Assembly (NCBI GenBank): GCA_021821425.1
Contig: JAKACL010000056.1
Span: 1-13,067 of the forward strand
Length of the DNA stretch: 13,067 bases
From: Pseudomonadota bacterium
GTDB lineage: Bacteria > Pseudomonadota > Gammaproteobacteria > Burkholderiales > Thiobacillaceae
Direction: 5' to 3'
The number at the start of each line of letters is the position of its first letter. The first letter of the stretch is position 1. The translations under genes were made by a program, and so were the position numbers. Of this stretch, positions 1 through 8,775 are shown piece after piece. Under the pieces are notes generated by a model. That model did not search any database and was not told the origin of the DNA. It saw only the letters and a program-made list of their open reading frames with translations.

Positions 1-2
1 TG

Positions 3-704
3 CTGGCCGAACTCAAGCGCGCCGAAGTGCGCGAAGGCGTGCAGGTGCTGGTGGCGGGCTGCGAATACGCGCGCGACCTGATCGCGCCGCCGGCGGCGAT
101 GCGCGGCGGTGCCATATTCCTGCGCATGGACGCGGTTCGCCGCCTGCTGTGGAACAAGTACGAGGAATGGCAGTGGAAGGAGAAGGACACTGCGCTGGGA
201 CGCGCCTTCGCCCACTACGATTTCGAACGCGACATAGAACGCGGGCTCGACCGCATGGCGGAGGCCGAGAGCGAGGCGATGATCCTGCACGAGATTGGCG
301 AGGCGCGCGCCGAATCGCTGCTGGGCGAGGACTGGAACGCGATGCTCGGCCAGCTCGGCTCGCGCCACGCCGAACTGCTGGCGCGCGCGGTGCGCGACCA
401 CCTGGCCGACTGTCTGGTGACCTTGCCGACCCTGCTCGAACGCGAGGCCATCGGCTCGCTGCATTTTTACCTGGCGAACCTGTCCGGCCTGCGCCGCGCG
501 CTGTTCCCGGCGCTGCCGCAGGCCTATGACGCCTGGCTCGACGGCCGCGATACGGCCGGGCTGGCGCGCACCGTGGCGGCAGCCGAAACACACTGGCTGA
601 ATGCGGCACGGAAGCTGATCACTGCCTACCATCGCGACCCCGAACACGGTGACGCGCAACTCCACGCGCTGGCCGGCGGCGATCTCGCCAGCCTGAAACT
701 CTAG
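3..704 (+). CDS. Uncharacterised protein, 3' part (5' end outside window)
   Basis: The frame is open from base 3, so the gene starts upstream; the GTG at 27 is probably not the true start because it has no Shine-Dalgarno and the upstream in-frame residues (LAELKRAE) read as normal protein. About 233 residues are visible. They form a soluble, Ala/Leu/Glu-rich, mostly helical protein with no signal peptide or membrane segment. Recognisable stretches are EYARDLIAPPA, a Trp-rich stretch (WNKYEEWQWKEKD), HEIGEARAE, VRDHLADCLVTLP and LHFYLANLSGLRRALFP. From memory it resembles an uncharacterised proteobacterial family typified by Sfum_1244; this is not verified. HEIGE looks superficially like a metal site but nothing else supports an enzyme. 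It converges on chpA and ends 2 bases before the shared terminator arm pairs, so it is not part of the pil operon. Coding is well supported; function is unknown. Confidence 0.8.
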   Translation: MAELKRAEVREGVQVLVAGCEYARDLIAPPAAMRGGAIFLRMDAVRRLLWNKYEEWQWKEKDTALGRAFAHYDFERDIERGLDRMAEAESEAMILHEIGEARAESLLGEDWNAMLGQLGSRHAELLARAVRDHLADCLVTLPTLLEREAIGSLHFYLANLSGLRRALFPALPQAYDAWLDGRDTAGLARTVAAAETHWLNAARKLITAYHRDPEHGDAQLHALAGGDLASLKL

Positions 705-740
705 GCAAAAAGCGGGCGCAGCTGCGCCCGTTTTTTTGCC
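704..740. terminator. Bidirectional rho-independent terminator between convergent genes
   Basis: The arms CGGGCGCA (713-720) and TGCGCCCG (723-730) form a GC-rich stem. It is flanked by A5 (707-711) on the left and T7 (731-737) on the right, and outer GGC/GCC bases at 704-706 and 738-740 can extend the pairing. The T-run serves the plus-strand gene ending at 704. The A-run reads as T5 on the minus strand and serves chpA, ending at 751. Confidence 0.9.
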
Positions 741-750
741 TCTTCGCCGC

Positions 751-3700
751 TTAGGCCGGCACGACGGCTTCCTTGCCCAGTTGCTCGGCAATGGCATCGA
801 GCAGCTGCTGTTCCTGATACGGCTTGCCCAGGTACACATTGACGCCGATCTCCATCGCGTGGTTGCGGTGCTTGTCCGCCGTGCGCGAGGTGATCATGAT
901 GATCGGCACCGATTTCAGGCGGGTGTCGCTGCGCATCACGCGGGCCAGCTCGAAGCCGTCCATGCGCGGCATTTCGACGTCGAGCAGCACCACGTCGGGG
1001 ATCAGATCGTGCATTTTTTCCAGCGCGTCGACGCCATCTTTTGCGCTGTCGACACGGAAGCCTTCGCGGGCGAGCAGACGGGTGGTGATCTTGCGCACGG
1101 TGAGCGAATCGTCGACCACCAGCACCAGCGGCGCCTGCAGGGCGGCACTGACTTCTGCTGCCTGGGCCGGCGCCGTGCGTTCCACAGCGGTACGCGGCAG
1201 GCTGGCCCAGCGCAGCGCCAGCGGCACCGGGTTGAGAATCAGGATCACGCGTCCATCGCCGCGCACCGTGGCACCCGCCACACCCGTGATGCGCGCGATT
1301 TGCGGGCCGATGTTCTTGACCACGATTTCGCGCGTGCCCTCGATCACGTCGACCAGCACGGCCGCCTGGCTGGCACCGCTTTGCAGCAGAACCACCGGGT
1401 TGTAGCGCTGCACCTCGTGCACCGCCTCGGTATCGCCCAGCAAATGCGGCAGGTAGAAGAAGGGATAACGCGAACCGCGCCATTCCACCTCGCCGGCGGA
1501 CATGGCCTGCGCCAGGGCATCCGGCTTCAGTTCCAGCACCTGCTGTACCAGCGGCGTCGGCAGCGCATAGTCGTGGCGGGCGGCGTGAATCATCACCGCC
1601 TGGGTCATTGCCAGCGTCAACGGCAGATAGATGTGGAAGCTGGTGCCGGAACCCGGCGTCGAGACAATGTCGATGCGACCGCCCAGCGCGGAAATCTCGC
1701 TCTTCACCACATCCATGCCGACGCCGCGGCCGGCAACCTGGCTGACGGTCTCGGCGGTGGAGAAGCCGGCTGCAAAGATCATCTGCGCCAGCAGGGTTTC
1801 GGTGGGCTCGACCCCCGGCAGCAGCAGGCCCTGGGCTTCGGCTTTTGCGCGGATGCGAGCGTAGTCGAGGCCCCCGCCGTCGTCTTTCACGGTCAGCATC
1901 ATTTCGTTGCCGGACTGGCGTGCGGACAGCACGATTTCGCCGAACTCCGGCTTGCCGGCCTCGCGGCGCACCTCGGGCGACTCGATGCCGTGCGCCAGTG
2001 CGTTGCGCAGCAGGTGTTCGAGCGGCGCGGTGACTTTTTCCAGCACCGAGCGGTCGATTTCGAGTTCGCCGCCCTGGATGTCGAGCTGGGCGCGCTTGTC
2101 GACGTCGCGAGCGGTCTGCCGCACGGTGCGGTACAGACGCTCGGCCACCGAGTACAGCGGCACCATGCGCACCCGCAGCAGATCCTGCTGCAGTTCGCGG
2201 TTCAGGCGCGTCTGCTGGATCAGCGCGGCGTCGGCTTCGCCGAGACGCGCCAGGAGGATGTGCTGCACGGTGGAAATGTCGTTCACGCTTTCGGCCAGGA
2301 AACGGGTGACTTCCTGGAAACGGGTGAAGCGGTCGAATTCCAGCGGATCGAATTTTTCGGCGCTGCCCTGGCTGAGGAAGGTGGCCTGCATCTGCGACTC
2401 GGCCTGGATCTCGACCTCGCGAATGTGGCCGCGCAGGCGCGTCAGCGCTTCCGACAGCTCGGCGACGTGACGCTTGAAGGCGAACACTTCGCTCTCGATC
2501 CGCGAGCGCGCGATCGCCACTTCGCCGGCCTGGTTGACCATGCGGTCGACCCAGTCGGCGCGCACCCGCAGGGTCAGCGCATTGGCGTCCCGCGTGGCGG
2601 TCTGAGAAGGCGCCTCGACGACTGCGGTGTGCATGGGCACGGCCGCCGCAATCTCGCCCGCGCTCAGCACGGGTTCGATCGGCGCTTCCAGCGGCGCAGC
2701 GGGTGCTTCCTCGCTCAGCGGCGTGAGGTCGCCCCGCTTCAGGCGGTCAACGATTTCCGCCACACGGTCGAGCTGCGTTTCCAGCGTATCGAACACGTCG
2801 CGGTTGGCGAGCAGATGGCCGTCGATCACCGCGATCACGCGCGATTCCATCACGTGGGTGAGTTCGCCCAGGCGCATCGCGCCGACCATGCGCGCGCTGC
2901 CCTTGATGGTATGCAGATTGCGGCGCAACGCGTCGCGTGCGGCCGTCTCGCCTGGGGCGGCGCTCCAGGCGCGCAACTGTGCGCTGGTATCGGGTACCAG
3001 CGTGTCGGCTTCCTCGAGAAAAATCGGCAGCAGCTGCTGGTCGATCTCGTCGGCCACTTCCCTGCGCTCGAACACCGGCGCCGGACCCGCCAGCTTGATG
3101 TCGGGCATCAGCGCGCTGATGTCCGGGAGGGCGGCGGCAGGCGCCGCCTGCTGCGCCTCGGCGGGCGCATGCTCGGTGGCCAGCGGCGATACGGGCGGCA
3201 TTTCGTCTTCGGGAACGATCTGTTCGTCTTCCAGTTCGCCCAGCGTCGCGATCAGGTCGCTGGCCGCTTCGGGCAGGTGTCCGTTTTCCATGGTTGTCAC
3301 CATGTCGTGCAGGCGGACGACCGTATCCTGAACCAGCGGCAGGTGCGCGGGCGGCAAGGCCACATGCACGAACCGGTTCCAGTATTGTTCCAGCGCATGC
3401 GACAGTTCGGACAGCGTCGCGATGCCGGCCGTGCCCGCAATGCCCGCCAGCGTGTGGACGGCACGACGCGCATGCTCGCTGACCGTGCTGTGTGCGGCTT
3501 CGGCGTGGCGCTCGACTTCTTCCTGCAATACGGCAAGACGCTGGTGCACCTCGGTCATGAAAATGTCGTACAGCCCGGGCGACAGACATACCGTGCCGAT
3601 GCAGATTTCGTCCGCCTCGACTTCAGCGGGCTCGACCTCATACTCATCGACGACAGGCGGTGCGACCGCGTATTCGATCAACGCACCCACCGCGGGCAGG

Positions 3701-6549
3701 GCGAAGGCGGCGTCCTGCGCGTCCGCCGCCTCCATCAGGGATTCGGGTTCAGCGTCGGTTTCAGGCGTGGCCTCGAAGCTGATTTCGATCTCGTCGGCGG
3801 CTTCAGCGGCAGCGGTTTCCACCGCCGGCGCCTGCACGGATGCGGCCGGACTGTCGGCCGCCGCTTCAACGGGCGGCACGCATTCAGGCTCTGCCGGCAC
3901 GTCCAGTGCCGGCAGAGCCGCCCCGACCGCGGCCGCATCGTCCAGCGGGCGCCCCTGTGCCACGCTGTCGATAGCATTCAGCAGCGCGGCCAGCGGCAAG
4001 GTCCGGACCTGGTTGTCGCGCAAGGCATCGATCCAGTCCTGGAAAACCTCGCGGGCCTGGCCTACCAGGCGCAGCAGGTCGACGCTGGCCGATTTCTGTT
4101 CGGCCAGCCAGCCGTTCATCAACAATTCGTGGCGCCAGGCGGCTTCGCCCAGTTCGTTCAGGCCGACCATGCGGCCGCTGCCCTTCAGCGTATGAAAGCC
4201 GCGGCGGATGATGGTCAGGGAATCGCGGTCGTCCGGATTGTTCTGGCAGGCCATGCTGGCTTCGCCCATGGCTGCCAGCACTTCGTTGGCTTCCTCGAGG
4301 AAAATTTCCAGCAGTTCCGCTTCGGACTCCGCGGGGACCGTGGCCTGCAAGGTGAATTCGCCTGCCTGCACGCGGTCAAGCCGTTCGGCGGCGGGCATGG
4401 CCGCGACGGCTGCGGGCGGTGGCGCCTCAAGCGGCGCCGGCGGCGCGATGATGTCCAGGGTGTCGCTGGCCTCGATCGCGGCAGCGTCCGGCAGCGCATC
4501 CGCCCTATCGAACTCGACGATCACCGGCTCGGCAACGGGCAATTCGGACTCGACCACGACGTTGGGGGCCAGGTCGACTGCGGGGCGCACCGGCAGCGCC
4601 AGGCCTGTCAGGGCTGCAATGTCCGCATCGAGCGCCCACGGCGCCTCGCTTGCGAGCTGGCTCGCTTCAAGCGCAGCACGCACCTGCTGCTGCAGCCGGG
4701 CATCGGCGATCAGCTCGGCATCACGGCCCAGCTCATTCAGAACATCAAGGAATTTTTTTTTTGCTGCCCCGTCGGGCTCGTCGCGCCATGCCAGATAGTC
4801 GGCCCGCACAGCGGCCTTGCGGGCCGGCAGGCCGGCTTCGATGGTGTCGTCGAAACCCGTCTCTTCCTCAGCCAGTCCGAGTTCGATCATCGCGGGGCGC
4901 AGCACGCTGACAGCATCGCTGCGTCCGGCGCAGAACGCCTCGATATACAGGCCGAGGCTGGAGAATGCGTCGGCCAGCCGCTGCTGCGTCGCCTCGTCGG
5001 GGTAGCCTTCGCTGGCATAGGGTTGCGCAAGGGCCGTCGCCGCCGCCAGCAGGGTCGCCGCCTCGGGCAGCTCCAGCATGGTCAGCGCGCCTTGCGCCTG
5101 CTGCGCCAGCGCCGGCACATTGGCCATGGCCTCGCGCTCGTTGGCGTCACGGAAGAAGGCGTCCAGCGCCTCTTCCATCTGTCGCAGATTCTGTCCGACT
5201 TCCTGCGCCATGTGCAACAGCATGTCGCGTTCCGCTTCACGCTGGTTGGCCGATTCCTCGGCACTGGCCGGCATTTCGCGGCCTTCGATCAGCGCGCGCA
5301 AACGGGCCTGCTGCGCCCCGGCACGCACGGCATAATCGGCGTGCAGCACGTCCTCGCGGGCGACCGCATTCTGCATCGACAGCAGCGTGGCTGCGATTTC
5401 CAGATTCATCTGTTCGCGCGCATCGCCTTCCCGCCCGGCGGCGGCGCTGGCCGCGCCGCCCAGTTCTTCCAGCAGACTGCCCAGTCCGCTGCCATCGAGC
5501 GCATGGGCCTGAGGCTGCATCCGCCCCAGGTGGGTCTGGAACTGTTCCAGTTGTGCGGCATCGCCCTCGACATAGGCATGCCAGCTGTCGTGCGCGCCTT
5601 TCAGGCTGGTCTGCAACGCATCCAGCACCGGACGCATGCGCGCCAGTGCCTCGGGGTCGAGCATGCCGCGTCCCGGCAGGTAGCGGTCAAGGCCGAAGGT
5701 CGAGCGCACTTCCGCCGCGCGGCCGTCCTGGGGCTGGCTTTTCGCGACGAAGAACAGGGCGTCGCGCAGCAGGCGTTCGGCCACCTGCGGCGAGCCTTCG
5801 ATCAGGCGACGCATCTGCAGGTCGACCCGGGCGAGCAGTTGCTTGACATGGAAATCGGCTTCGACGCCGCGCGCAATCAGGCTGTCGACAAAACCGACGC
5901 AGGCCCACCAGAAGGTTTGCGAAGCGTGCGACGGCGCGATGCGCTCGATCGCTGCCAGGGCATCGCGCATGCGCTGCAGCCCCTGATCCGCATTGGCGTT
6001 GCGCAGGAAAGCCAGGAGGCCGCGCTGGAACTGGCCGCGCGCAGCCTTGACCTCGGCGGCCAGCGCATCCTGCGCCATGCCTTCGCCGCCGGGCTTGCCT
6101 TGTGCCCGCGAGCGCAGGTCGGGGAAGAACAGTTCGCCTTCGAATATGCGCTCGGCACCCTGCAGTTCGCGCAGGCGCTTGTAGAGGGGAAAGAGCGCCA
6201 GCTCGCCGCTGCCGCGGCCATCCGCCAAGTCCTTGACCCAGCGTTGCAAGCCTTCCATCGCGTTGCGCAGCGCGCGCAGGACGTCGTCGCCCGCAGCGAT
6301 GCGATGGTCGTTGATGTCGTCCAGCACGGACTCAAGCGTGGCCGACAGCGTGGCTGCGCCTTCCAGCCCCACCATGCGCAGCGCGCCGGTGGCCTGGTGT
6401 GCGTCGTCATGCGCCAGGCGCAGTGCATTGGTCAGCTCGGCATCCGCGCTGTAGGCCTGAATGCGCCCGAGGGCAGCCTGCAGGGCGGCGTCGATGTCGC
6501 CGCGTACCCAGTTCAGCGGACCGGTGTCGTAATCGAGTAAGGCGCTCAT
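751..6549 (-). CDS. chpA: ChpA/PilL: multi-HPt CheA-type hybrid histidine kinase of the type IV pilus chemosensory system
   Basis: Central kinase of the Pil-Chp pathway: it autophosphorylates under control of PilJ/PilI and passes phosphate to PilG, PilH and its own receiver. It has 1932 residues. Order: FimL-like N-terminal region with an HPt-like unit (H51, HQATGALRMVG); a degenerate unit at about 430-550 with Gln at the His position (Q483); canonical HPt H786 (HTLKG); HPt H1032 (HTLAG, Lys missing); canonical HPt H1213 (HTIKG); dimerisation region from about 1325; ATPase core with N-box HLLRNALAHGIE (1512-1523), DDGGG (1556-1560), FSTAE and GRGVGMDVV (from 1607); CheW-like domain about 1650-1785; receiver about 1807-1925 (D1813, D1814, phosphoacceptor D1857, T1887, K1909). 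Ala/Pro/Glu-rich linkers separate the units. Pseudomonas aeruginosa ChpA is longer (about 2470 residues, eight Xpt units). No strong Shine-Dalgarno precedes the ATG (only GGGAAC, about 9 bases upstream). It is the last gene of the operon and contains an A10 tract at codons 596-599. Confidence 0.96.
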   Translation of the reverse strand: MSALLDYDTGPLNWVRGDIDAALQAALGRIQAYSADAELTNALRLAHDDAHQATGALRMVGLEGAATLSATLESVLDDINDHRIAAGDDVLRALRNAMEGLQRWVKDLADGRGSGELALFPLYKRLRELQGAERIFEGELFFPDLRSRAQGKPGGEGMAQDALAAEVKAARGQFQRGLLAFLRNANADQGLQRMRDALAAIERIAPSHASQTFWWACVGFVDSLIARGVEADFHVKQLLARVDLQMRRLIEGSPQVAERLLRDALFFVAKSQPQDGRAAEVRSTFGLDRYLPGRGMLDPEALARMRPVLDALQTSLKGAHDSWHAYVEGDAAQLEQFQTHLGRMQPQAHALDGSGLGSLLEELGGAASAAAGREGDAREQMNLEIAATLLSMQNAVAREDVLHADYAVRAGAQQARLRALIEGREMPASAEESANQREAERDMLLHMAQEVGQNLRQMEEALDAFFRDANEREAMANVPALAQQAQGALTMLELPEAATLLAAATALAQPYASEGYPDEATQQRLADAFSSLGLYIEAFCAGRSDAVSVLRPAMIELGLAEEETGFDDTIEAGLPARKAAVRADYLAWRDEPDGAAKKKFLDVLNELGRDAELIADARLQQQVRAALEASQLASEAPWALDADIAALTGLALPVRPAVDLAPNVVVESELPVAEPVIVEFDRADALPDAAAIEASDTLDIIAPPAPLEAPPPAAVAAMPAAERLDRVQAGEFTLQATVPAESEAELLEIFLEEANEVLAAMGEASMACQNNPDDRDSLTIIRRGFHTLKGSGRMVGLNELGEAAWRHELLMNGWLAEQKSASVDLLRLVGQAREVFQDWIDALRDNQVRTLPLAALLNAIDSVAQGRPLDDAAAVGAALPALDVPAEPECVPPVEAAADSPAASVQAPAVETAAAEAADEIEISFEATPETDAEPESLMEAADAQDAAFALPAVGALIEYAVAPPVVDEYEVEPAEVEADEICIGTVCLSPGLYDIFMTEVHQRLAVLQEEVERHAEAAHSTVSEHARRAVHTLAGIAGTAGIATLSELSHALEQYWNRFVHVALPPAHLPLVQDTVVRLHDMVTTMENGHLPEAASDLIATLGELEDEQIVPEDEMPPVSPLATEHAPAEAQQAAPAAALPDISALMPDIKLAGPAPVFERREVADEIDQQLLPIFLEEADTLVPDTSAQLRAWSAAPGETAARDALRRNLHTIKGSARMVGAMRLGELTHVMESRVIAVIDGHLLANRDVFDTLETQLDRVAEIVDRLKRGDLTPLSEEAPAAPLEAPIEPVLSAGEIAAAVPMHTAVVEAPSQTATRDANALTLRVRADWVDRMVNQAGEVAIARSRIESEVFAFKRHVAELSEALTRLRGHIREVEIQAESQMQATFLSQGSAEKFDPLEFDRFTRFQEVTRFLAESVNDISTVQHILLARLGEADAALIQQTRLNRELQQDLLRVRMVPLYSVAERLYRTVRQTARDVDKRAQLDIQGGELEIDRSVLEKVTAPLEHLLRNALAHGIESPEVRREAGKPEFGEIVLSARQSGNEMMLTVKDDGGGLDYARIRAKAEAQGLLLPGVEPTETLLAQMIFAAGFSTAETVSQVAGRGVGMDVVKSEISALGGRIDIVSTPGSGTSFHIYLPLTLAMTQAVMIHAARHDYALPTPLVQQVLELKPDALAQAMSAGEVEWRGSRYPFFYLPHLLGDTEAVHEVQRYNPVVLLQSGASQAAVLVDVIEGTREIVVKNIGPQIARITGVAGATVRGDGRVILILNPVPLALRWASLPRTAVERTAPAQAAEVSAALQAPLVLVVDDSLTVRKITTRLLAREGFRVDSAKDGVDALEKMHDLIPDVVLLDVEMPRMDGFELARVMRSDTRLKSVPIIMITSRTADKHRNHAMEIGVNVYLGKPYQEQQLLDAIAEQLGKEAVVPA
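3887..3919 (-). repeat. Perfect 14-bp inverted repeat (hairpin) inside chpA linker
   Basis: On the minus strand (mRNA sense), GGCTCTGCCGGCAC is followed by the loop TGGAC and then by GTGCCGGCAGAGCC. The two 14-base arms are exact reverse complements. It lies at codons about 878-888, in the Ala/Pro-rich linker between the HPt units at H786 and H1032. No T-run follows on either strand, so it is not a standard intrinsic terminator. Function is unknown. Confidence 0.85.
4753..4762 (-). other. A10 homopolymer (possible slippage site) in chpA
   Basis: Ten consecutive T on the plus strand, read as A10 in the chpA message, spanning the last base of codon 596 and all of codons 597-599 (GCA AAA AAA AAA TTC). 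It contains A AAA AAA in the zero frame, which fits the X XXY YYZ slippery heptamer. Gaining one A leads to ATT CCT TGA; losing one leads to a TGA after NSLMF. Both would give a protein of about 601-603 residues. The tract is certain; slippage is inference. Confidence 0.6.
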
Positions 6550-6610
6550 TCTGTGTTGTTCCCGAAGTTGATTGCAGAGGCCGAGATCGGCTACCTGTCC
6601 GGTAGGCCGG

Positions 6611-8725
6611 TCAGGAAAGCTTGAATCCCGACACCGAATTCTTCAGATCCTGCGCCAGCTGTTTCATGCCGCCAATCGATTCTGCCGTCTGCTGCGTACC
6701 CGTACTGGTCTGCGCCGAAATCGCCTTGATGTCCTGCATGGTTTCCGCCACCTTGGCGGTCGATTCCGCCTGGCTCTGCGTGGCGGAGGAAATGTCGGCA
6801 ATCAGGCCGGCCAGCGTTTTCGACACGCTACCGATCTCGGCCAGCGTCTGGCCTGCGGCATCGGACAGCTTGGCACCCTCGACCACGCCCTGGGTCGAGA
6901 CTTCCATCGCCGCCACCGTATCGTGGGTGTCAGACTGAATGGTCTTCACGATCGCCGCGATCTGCTTGGTCGCATCGGCCGAACGTTCCGCCAGCCGCTG
7001 CACTTCTTCCGCAACCACCGAGAAACCGCGGCCGGCTTCGCCCGCGGATGCGGCCTGAATGGCGGCGTTGAGCGCCAGCACGTTGGTCTGTTCGGTAATG
7101 TCGGAAATCAGTTCGACGATCTCGCCAATCTCCTGGGAGGATTCGCCAAGGCGCTTGATTCGTTTCGAGGTTTCCTGGATCTGCTCGCGCAGGCCGTTCA
7201 TGCTGGAAATGGCGTTCGCCACCGCCTGCTGGCCCTTTTCGGCAGCCGCCAGCGATTGCTCGGCCACGCGGGCGGATTCCGCCGCGTTGCTCGACACGGT
7301 TTGCACCGATTGCGCCAGGCTCACCACCGCGGACGAGGTTTCCTCGATTTCCTCAGTCTGACGACGTGCGGCCTGTTGCAGCGCGTCGGACACCTGGCCC
7401 GCCTGGTTCGCCGCATCGTCCATCTGCTGGGTCGCGTTGTTGATCCCGCGCACCAGGGTACGCAATTCCTCCACCGTGTAGTTGATCGAGTCGGCCACCG
7501 CACCGGTGATATCCTCGGTCACGCTGGCGTTGATGGTGAGGTTGCCTTCGGCCAGTTCGCCCAGTTCGTCCATCAGGCGCAGAATCGCTTCCTGGTTGCG
7601 GCTGTTTTCCTCTTCGCTCTTGCGTGCGCGCTGCTTGGTCTCGTTGATGTTGACCAGCCCCAGCAGCACCAGCGAAACCAGCGCCAGTACGCCAAACAGC
7701 GCGGCCAGCAGGTAGCCGGTACCGCCGACGGCCTGGTAATTTTGCGACAGCTGGTTGGTGTCGTCGAGCAGGGCGTCGCTGCCGACGAACAGGTTGTTCG
7801 CCGCGACCTTCGACTGCAACAGGGGTTGCGTATTGGCCAGCACCTCACCCACCGCTTCCACCATATCGCCCATGTTGGCACCCAGGTCTTCCAGGGTCAG
7901 CAGGCTGTCCTCGTTGCGGCTGGCCGCACCGCCCATCAGCGATTGCACCGTGTCGCGGAAGGAGGTCGTGTCCTTTTCCAGCTGCAGCACCACCTCGGGG
8001 TCGATCAGATCGGACGACAGCAGCAGGTTGGCGTTTTTCGGCATGCGCTGGCTCAGCATGACCAGGTGGTTCGCCCGCGACACTTCGCGCACGCTTGCGC
8101 CCGCATCGACCAGCTGGCTGGCGAGCTGTTCGGCCACTTCCTGCAGGTCGATGGACAGGGCATTAATCCGCCGCACGTTTTCGTTCAGCTCGACCAGATT
8201 TTTCTGCTGCGACAGGATCTGCACCACCTGGGGCGCGAAGCCTTTCCACTTCGCGCTGATCTTGTCCAGGGTCTCGCGCGCGGCGCCGCTCGATGCGGGC
8301 ACGTCGCCGTCGCCGTCGATCAGGCCGGTCAGCGTGGTTTCGAACGCCGCCTTGCCCTCGGCCAGACGCTTGAAGGCTGCGGCGTTGCCGAGCACGGACT
8401 GCTGCGCGGTCAGCGGCAGCCGTTGCGACAGCACTTTCAGGTCGCCTGCGCGGCCTTCGTAGTCGGTCCGGTTGTCGAGCTGGATCAGGCTGTGGACGGT
8501 GAAGCCCGCTGCCAGCAGCAGCGAGACGATGAGGGCGCCGCCGGCATACAGGTATTGCTTTTCTACCGGCAGATGTCCGATCAGCGGGGCCTTGCCGGGC
8601 TCGGTGTCGGCCAGCTTGCGCACGCTCTCCATGATCATGGCGGTATGTGCGCCGCCCTTTTTGCCCGTGACCTTTTCGGTCATGCGACCAGCCAGTCCCT
8701 TGAGACCACCCATCGTTATCGCCAT
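6611..8725 (-). CDS. pilJ: PilJ: methyl-accepting chemoreceptor of the type IV pilus system
   Basis: Inner-membrane receptor that feeds PilI/ChpA. Numbered from the ATG at 8731, it has a cytoplasmic N-terminal segment of about 58 residues, TM1 about 59-83, a periplasmic sensor about 84-337 (PilJ-type helical domains; [15 protein letters not shown] near 226-240), TM2 about 338-361, a HAMP region about 362-425 and a signalling domain from about 430. The hairpin tip (547-582) carries the MCP signature [19 protein letters not shown] and [11 protein letters not shown]. The C-terminus ends SGFKLS, so there is no CheR-docking NWETF-type pentapeptide. Start choice: AAGGAG (8733-8738 on the plus-strand scale) is 1 base from the ATG at 8731 but 7 bases from the in-frame ATG at 8725, so 8725 is preferred (704 residues, MAITMGG). 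It starts 50 bases after pilI and ends 61 bases before chpA, in one operon. Confidence 0.95.
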   Translation of the reverse strand: MAITMGGLKGLAGRMTEKVTGKKGGAHTAMIMESVRKLADTEPGKAPLIGHLPVEKQYLYAGGALIVSLLLAAGFTVHSLIQLDNRTDYEGRAGDLKVLSQRLPLTAQQSVLGNAAAFKRLAEGKAAFETTLTGLIDGDGDVPASSGAARETLDKISAKWKGFAPQVVQILSQQKNLVELNENVRRINALSIDLQEVAEQLASQLVDAGASVREVSRANHLVMLSQRMPKNANLLLSSDLIDPEVVLQLEKDTTSFRDTVQSLMGGAASRNEDSLLTLEDLGANMGDMVEAVGEVLANTQPLLQSKVAANNLFVGSDALLDDTNQLSQNYQAVGGTGYLLAALFGVLALVSLVLLGLVNINETKQRARKSEEENSRNQEAILRLMDELGELAEGNLTINASVTEDITGAVADSINYTVEELRTLVRGINNATQQMDDAANQAGQVSDALQQAARRQTEEIEETSSAVVSLAQSVQTVSSNAAESARVAEQSLAAAEKGQQAVANAISSMNGLREQIQETSKRIKRLGESSQEIGEIVELISDITEQTNVLALNAAIQAASAGEAGRGFSVVAEEVQRLAERSADATKQIAAIVKTIQSDTHDTVAAMEVSTQGVVEGAKLSDAAGQTLAEIGSVSKTLAGLIADISSATQSQAESTAKVAETMQDIKAISAQTSTGTQQTAESIGGMKQLAQDLKNSVSGFKLS

Positions 8726-8732
8726 GTTCATG

Positions 8733-8738
8733 CTCCTT
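8733..8738 (-). promoter_or_regulatory. Ribosome binding site that sets the pilJ start
   Basis: Minus-strand AAGGAG. The spacing is 7 bases to the ATG at 8723-8725 but only 1 base to the ATG at 8729-8731, so the second Met is the likely start. Confidence 0.75.
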
Positions 8739-8775
8739 CAATCCTCCACTCGTCGACGCACGCGTGCGCCGGTTT

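Noticed and set aside
736..6540. Plus-strand open frame of 1934 codons antisense to chpA
   Set aside because: Very long but its product is His/Gln/Arg-rich low-complexity with no recognisable domain; it is the reverse frame of a GC-rich gene with strong codon bias. chpA has all kinase motifs.
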